Positions 37,625 to 41,559 of a stretch of DNA of 41,559 nucleotides are shown here, piece after piece; position 1 is the stretch's first letter, and the number at the start of each line of letters is the position of its first letter. Below the pieces are notes generated by a model. It was not told the origin of the DNA, did not search any database, and was given only the letters and a program-made list of their open reading frames with translations. The position numbers and the translations under genes are program-made. The stretch lies in the NCBI GenBank assembly GCA_003605035.1, contig QZKJ01000007.1:1-41559 (forward strand), read 5' to 3'. Source of the stretch: Desulfurivibrio sp. GTDB taxonomy: Bacteria > Desulfobacterota > Desulfobulbia > Desulfobulbales > SURF-16.

Positions 37625-39181
37625 TTATTCAGTGGAACGGTTCTCCATCTTCAACTCGTCCATTTTCTGCTTTTTCATCAGATCGGGATCGAACATGGTC
37701 GGCAGATAGAACTGCATGTATCTATTAATCATATCAGCAACCTCCGTCCGATACAGACTCTCGGCGCGTTTCGACGGATAACCAACGCGGGCCAGGTCGA
37801 TATAGGGCTGTTTGCTGCTGTGGCATTCCGTACACTGCACCGGTTTCTTCGCCATGCTCTTATGGATGATGACCTTTGCCTTGCCCTGCTCCTCAGGGGT
37901 CAGGATATCCTTCTGGGCAAGGAAGGATTTGATGAAATTGGGATCTTCAGCCACATCCATGCGGCGGATTTCACTGGTGCCGCCCGAGGTGTCTGAAACA
38001 AGCACCGGAATAAGTCTTGCCCCGTAAACACCGTTGTTGCCATCAATTTTGTCAATCCGTTGATCGGTCATGTTGTCAAACCAGACATAGTTGAATTTGC
38101 CGGCGACATTTTCCTCGCGGATATGGCAGACCTCACAGGCCATGAAATAACTGTGCATGTTGAGGAAGGAACGGATGTCAGGCGCCTTGCTGTGGGGCAG
38201 GGTGCCATGACAGGTAACGCAGAACTGGACATTGGCAATCTTCAGGTGAATGCTGTCGTCTATATTGTGGAAATGACCGCGGTACTTCGTCTCCTGGGTA
38301 CGTACCAGCTTGTCAAAGCCATTGCTCGGTGCTGTGGTGGCCTTGGCGGTATAGGTCGTCGGAAAATAGAGCAGCTTGCCCAGCATAAACATCACGCCGA
38401 TAAAGAAGAGAATGGAACAGTAGGTAAGAAATTCGAAAATCACCGAGCCGGCGGTCTTATGGCCGCCGTGTCCATGGTGCTCGTGTTCGTCCACCGGAGC
38501 GAGTTTGCCTTCCGCCACCAGACGATTGTACATGGCGCCATGTTCGATTTTCAGGTGATGGTTGGACATCTTGCCGTCTATCCACACCCTGCTCATGGGG
38601 AACTGGCCGGGCTTGAAGTGCACCTGGTAAAAGTGCCAGACGATAATGGCCATGGTGGCCAGGCAGGCCTCCATGCCATGGATGAGAATCGAAAGATCCA
38701 GCACGAACTTGCTCCAGTATACTTCCGACCAGAGGAAGATGCCGGTCACGGAGATGATGATGGTGCCCGCCACCAGGGCCAGGTATTCCGCCTTTTCCCG
38801 ATAATCGAAACGCTCGAATTCAGGGGGTTCCGGCCGTTGCCCGAAATAGTAGGCAAGATTATGGATGGCGTCCGTGGCGTCCTTCAGGGTGGGGATCATG
38901 TCGAACATGAAGGACCGCCCCGGTTTGGTGAAAATAAGGTAGCGGACGTGATCGAGGGCGCCGACCATCATGATTACCCCGGCAATCCTGTGCACCAGTC
39001 CGCGGTATTCGAATATGAGATTGCCATAGGGCCCCAGTTTGAGAATCCAGGCCTCGGGCATCTTGAGCATGTACCCGGTTATTACCAGGATGAAAAAGGT
39101 TACAAAGGTTATGATATGCTGAAGGCGCTCTGAGGCGTTCAGCCTTTCAATTTCTTTGGGGAGGTTGTCGTTGTTATGCAT
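37625..39181 (-). CDS. cytochrome b / triheme cytochrome c fusion, probable quinol oxidoreductase
   Basis: An inner-membrane protein whose N-terminal half is a cytochrome b of the formate dehydrogenase gamma / Ni-hydrogenase type, with four helices (about 24-41, 63-83, 135-152, 161-183) and candidate b-heme histidines H22, H64, H78, H168, H184 and H188. A fifth helix (about 249-271) leads to a C-terminal domain with three CXXCH motifs (CVTCH 321, CEVCH 349, CTECH 450). The His-rich loop EHEHHGHGGH (about 232-241) may bind metal. The expected job is to pass electrons between the quinone pool and the periplasmic hemes, similar in logic to CbcL of Geobacter but with the opposite domain order. 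The ATG at 39181 (GGTGA upstream) is preferred to the ATG at 39220. Confidence 0.85.
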   Translation of the reverse strand: MHNNDNLPKEIERLNASERLQHIITFVTFFILVITGYMLKMPEAWILKLGPYGNLIFEYRGLVHRIAGVIMMVGALDHVRYLIFTKPGRSFMFDMIPTLKDATDAIHNLAYYFGQRPEPPEFERFDYREKAEYLALVAGTIIISVTGIFLWSEVYWSKFVLDLSILIHGMEACLATMAIIVWHFYQVHFKPGQFPMSRVWIDGKMSNHHLKIEHGAMYNRLVAEGKLAPVDEHEHHGHGGHKTAGSVIFEFLTYCSILFFIGVMFMLGKLLYFPTTYTAKATTAPSNGFDKLVRTQETKYRGHFHNIDDSIHLKIANVQFCVTCHGTLPHSKAPDIRSFLNMHSYFMACEVCHIREENVAGKFNYVWFDNMTDQRIDKIDGNNGVYGARLIPVLVSDTSGGTSEIRRMDVAEDPNFIKSFLAQKDILTPEEQGKAKVIIHKSMAKKPVQCTECHSSKQPYIDLARVGYPSKRAESLYRTEVADMINRYMQFYLPTMFDPDLMKKQKMDELKMENRSTE

Positions 39182-39238
39182 CGTCTCACCATTTTTGCCA
39201 ATTATTTTATCGGAGTCCATAGCTGTCAGGCCAGATGA

Positions 39239-40459
39239 TTATTTATGTCTGCTTCTGTTTATGAGTATTCTTGTGAAATCGAATATCTGGTGGATCAACA
39301 TACCTCCGATCACCACGGTGATCAAAAGGGTGTAGACATATTTTACAATCATGTAGACTTTCCGATGGAAAAGCTCCTGATCAGTCAGTTTCGAGACGTC
39401 CGCATCTTCGGCGGTGATGGCGCTCAGGTCGCGGAAACGCCTTTCCTGTTTCAGGCCTTCGATATCCTGCAGGGTTGCTTCACCCTCGACATAGGCGGTG
39501 ATTGATTTCTCGAATCCGGTGCCGGTGGGATGAATCTGACCCGTGGCAAACTGCTCGGTGGCCTTGGGATGGCATTCCTGGGTGCCTTCCATATTGGCGC
39601 AGGTGCGCTGCAGATTGTTTTTGTGAACCGGTGAAGCGGGATCAATGCCGGCTTTCATGGAGTGAACCGTATAGCCTACAGGAGCGTGGCAGCTGAGGCA
39701 GTCGGGCATGTTCGGGTCGCCATAGAGGACGCCCTTCCAGTGGAAGGTATCCTTATAGTTGGAGGTGGCGATCAGCCCGTGACGGGCCATCTTCTTTTCA
39801 TCCTTATGGCACTCAAGGCAGAGCTTGACTGTCTGCACGGCTGTTTTTGAGCGGTGCATCCGGTGGGCGAAGTGCTGGTAGAAACGGTTGGACCACTCTT
39901 TGTTCTCGTGGCAGCCCAGACAGCGCCGCAGGGCATCCTGGGAAATGCCGGCCTGCATGGTGGTGAGGTCGGTGACGGGCTGATAGACCGCGTTCACATG
40001 GCAGTCGGTGCAGCGGGGCAGATCCTCTGTGCATTTTTTCGTCATCTCCGGGGTGTACAGACCATGGATGCTGACGTTGAACTCGGCATAGATGCCGCCG
40101 TGGGAGAATTCTTTGTCCGTGGATGGTTCCTTGATATGGCACTTGGTTGAACAATCCACCTTCTTGGCATCAGTATGCGGGATGACGTCAAGATTCAGAT
40201 GGCAGTTTCGGCACAGAACCTTGCCATGCACTGAATTGGTGTAGATGTTCTGATTGACATAGAACAGGCGCGACTGGCCGGTCTGGGTGTCAATCCTGGC
40301 CAGACCCGGGTACTTATGGCATACGCTGCATGCCTCCTCATCCGCCTTCGGTGCTTCCGCCTTCGGTGTCTGCGCGTAAATGAAGGATGGAGCATTCAGT
40401 GTTGAAACCATCCAAATCATTAGAAAGAGGCAGACACATCTGCTTAAATGATTTTTCAT
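39239..40459 (-). CDS. membrane-anchored multiheme cytochrome c with 7-8 heme sites
   Basis: A 406-residue protein with an N-terminal signal (about 8-29), a periplasmic heme domain and a C-terminal transmembrane helix (about 366-393). Standard CXXCH motifs start at residues 44, 83, 150, 180, 214 and 254. Residues 103-108 read CSTKCH, a CX3CH motif. C287 and C296-H297 form a CX8CH pattern that might be an eighth site. Several free His residues (HG, HS) could be distal ligands. It is the first gene of the operon and is followed 57 bases later (18 if the longer start is used) by the b/c fusion, so it is likely the redox partner of that quinol enzyme. GGAGGGATAATG gives a good start. Confidence 0.87.
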   Translation of the reverse strand: MKNHLSRCVCLFLMIWMVSTLNAPSFIYAQTPKAEAPKADEEACSVCHKYPGLARIDTQTGQSRLFYVNQNIYTNSVHGKVLCRNCHLNLDVIPHTDAKKVDCSTKCHIKEPSTDKEFSHGGIYAEFNVSIHGLYTPEMTKKCTEDLPRCTDCHVNAVYQPVTDLTTMQAGISQDALRRCLGCHENKEWSNRFYQHFAHRMHRSKTAVQTVKLCLECHKDEKKMARHGLIATSNYKDTFHWKGVLYGDPNMPDCLSCHAPVGYTVHSMKAGIDPASPVHKNNLQRTCANMEGTQECHPKATEQFATGQIHPTGTGFEKSITAYVEGEATLQDIEGLKQERRFRDLSAITAEDADVSKLTDQELFHRKVYMIVKYVYTLLITVVIGGMLIHQIFDFTRILINRSRHK

Positions 40460-41149
40460 TATCCCTCCCTCATCTGGTGTTACGGTTGTCTAAAAATCGC
40501 TGAAATTCATAAAAAAAAGTGACTTTCAGGACCTTTTCACCATGCGGTGGGTAAATCCTGAAGTGACTCACTGTTCAACATGAATTCCGCGGTATTTTAG
40601 AAATTATGAGTTTGCTGTTTTAATAAAAAAATCGCCTCAAAAAAAAAATCAATTCTCTCTTCTTTCATTCAGAATGAAGAGGTTATCTCTCTTTATTGCT
40701 CATGTTATAGTACATGCTCTGCTAAAAATTGAAAGCATAATTAACCAAGATTTTTATTATTTTAAAAAAATAAGAAAAAAATTGGTTATTCATTTTCTCT
40801 CAAAAAATATAACATAATCTGTAAAAAAATGAATGCTCAATTTTTGCTCGCGCCAGTATAACTACTTAGCAATAAATTTGCGGTGTGGTAAATTGTCGCA
40901 GAAAGCTGAATCTTATTATTTTTTGGCAATTGGCGACGATGGTGGAATGGTTTTTTCCCGCGCGTTGGCTGATTTTCCCGCTTAATTTTTTCACTATCTC
41001 AAGGATTTATGATGTAGCTGGTTCAGCGCGGGTCCGACAGCGGGAGAGGAGAGGGGGCAGCGGGTGAATTTGAAATAATTATCTTGCCTTAATTCAGATA
41101 ACTAATTGATTGAGTTTGGTGTTGGCCGGGAGGAAACTTCTGACAAAAG
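40460..41149. other. AT-rich intergenic control region upstream of the cytochrome operon
   Basis: About 690 bases without a supported gene. The part at about 40600-40870 is rich in A and T tracts and holds several palindromes: TTCATTC-A-GAATGAA (around 40671), CATGT-N6-ACATG (40701-40716, overlapping a minus-strand TATAAC) and TAACCAA ... TTGGTTA (40742-40748 / 40782-40788) bracketing A/T runs. These suggest a curved, protein-bound promoter region. A terminator-like hairpin lies nearer the cytochrome gene (described separately). No complete -35/-10 pair is convincing, although TATAAC at 40709-40704 is a candidate -10. Confidence 0.5.
40511..40563 (-). terminator. terminator or attenuator hairpin in the cytochrome operon leader
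   Basis: On the minus strand TTCAGGA (40562-40556) pairs with TCCTGAA (40531-40525), enclosing a smaller CACC-GCAT-GGTG hairpin, and is followed by AGTCAC and eight T (40518-40511). It lies about 50 bases upstream of the first cytochrome start and about 590 bases past the ATP synthase gene, so it may act in the operon leader. Confidence 0.55.
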
Positions 41150-41559
41150 CTATGGAGTGACGAGAGGGGGTGACCCGTTTTTGTGCCTGGCGGTCTGTTT
41201 GGATTCCGCCCCAACGGTTGCCTTGAATCCGGCAACCAGGTCCAGCAGTTCCGAGGTGATGGTCGCCTGCCGTTTTATCCTGTAGGCGCCCCGCAGTTCT
41301 TCAATATGTTCAGCGATGTTTTTTTCGGCATTCTGCAGGGAGCGCAGGCGGCTGGCCTGCTCACTGGCCAGGGATTCGGCCTGGCTGCGGAAAAGACTGG
41401 CAAACAGATACTGGCGGAGCAGGCCGGAAAAAAGCTGGTCGGCCGGCGCCCGGAAATCGGGCAGGGATCTGCCCGGCCACTGCTTTTTGCGGAGTGCGCG
41501 CAGATGCTCGTTGGCAATCGGCAGTAAAACCTGCTGGTCCGGTCTTGCCCCGGCCGATT
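41150..41559 (-). CDS. atpG: ATP synthase gamma subunit, C-terminal part (probably alternate/N-type ATPase)
   Basis: The minus-strand frame from the window edge ends at a TAG at 41152-41150. It reads ...FRAPADQLFSGLLRQYLFAS, then SLQNAEKNIAEHIEELRGAY and RIKRQATITSELLDLVAGF, the C-terminal helix pattern of the rotor gamma subunit (compare the NKARQAxITxEL...IVxGA pattern of F-type enzymes). About 135 residues are visible and the 5' part lies outside. The TSELLDLVAGFKA ending followed by a short hydrophilic tail resembles gamma of the alternate N-ATPases, where atpG is the last gene of the operon, consistent with the long non-coding region after it. The subtype is inference. Confidence 0.8.
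   Translation of the reverse strand, partial: SAGARPDQQVLLPIANEHLRALRKKQWPGRSLPDFRAPADQLFSGLLRQYLFASLFRSQAESLASEQASRLRSLQNAEKNIAEHIEELRGAYRIKRQATITSELLDLVAGFKATVGAESKQTARHKNGSPPLVTP

Noticed and set aside
41183..41527. 114-codon plus-strand frame at the right edge
   Set aside because: It is antisense to the ATP synthase gamma subunit reading frame.

Overview
The window reads as a chromosomal segment of a Gram-negative anaerobe, most likely a Desulfobacterota (deltaproteobacterial sulfate or metal reducer, possibly Desulfobulbales-like). The reasons are an outer-membrane set (BamA, SurA, Lol), a very cytochrome-rich operon, Cys-rich PAS and CW-type sensor modules, a free-standing MetE-core-like enzyme, and what appears to be the end of an alternate (N-type) ATPase operon. 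The taxonomic call is inference from gene content only. There are no insertion sequences, prophage genes or CRISPR arrays, and most genes are housekeeping or energy genes in tight operons.

Positions 1-16722 are all on the minus strand, read right to left: a core-MetE-like methionine synthase; an operon of lysS, lolC/E and lolD closed by a hairpin terminator; bamA with an extra N-terminal domain and its own terminator directly in front of mfd; then mfd, surA, a RodZ-like HTH membrane protein and recO (the last two overlap by one base). A two-gene sodium:solute symporter unit (DUF4212 small subunit plus large subunit) follows.

Positions 16885-24155 are on the plus strand: tRNA-Leu(UAG) with a clear promoter and terminator; the protein quality-control cluster tig-clpP-clpX (overlap and 2-base spacing) and lon; a tRNA-Val/tRNA-Asp pair with its own promoter and terminator; and a small membrane protein with a histidine-kinase-type dimerisation helix but no ATPase domain.

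Positions 24205-26685 are on the minus strand: a rubrerythrin-like protein whose diiron ligands look partly lost, thiol peroxidase Tpx, and a cation diffusion facilitator. Two long perfect inverted repeats lie around tpx.

Positions 26807-40459 (minus strand) are the most distinctive part: nine closely packed genes forming one apparent operon. In transcription order they are a membrane-anchored c-type cytochrome with 7-8 heme sites (including unusual CX3CH and CX8CH motifs), a cytochrome b/triheme c fusion, an NHL beta-propeller, a 22-heme cytochrome built partly from tandem tetraheme modules, a 15-heme cytochrome, a tetraheme c554-like cytochrome, a hybrid sensor kinase that itself carries a CXXCH heme motif in its extracytoplasmic domain, a lone receiver, and a receiver-histidine kinase. 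I count about 51 heme c motifs in the five cytochromes plus one in the kinase. The inferred job is to take electrons from the quinol pool through the b/c protein into a periplasmic or extracellular multiheme chain, with a phosphorelay that senses redox state through heme c. No beta-barrel porin is encoded here, so outer-membrane crossing is not shown.

Positions 40460-41149 are an AT-rich control region with a terminator-like hairpin in the cytochrome leader. The window ends in the 3' part of an ATP synthase gamma subunit gene (41150-41559, minus).
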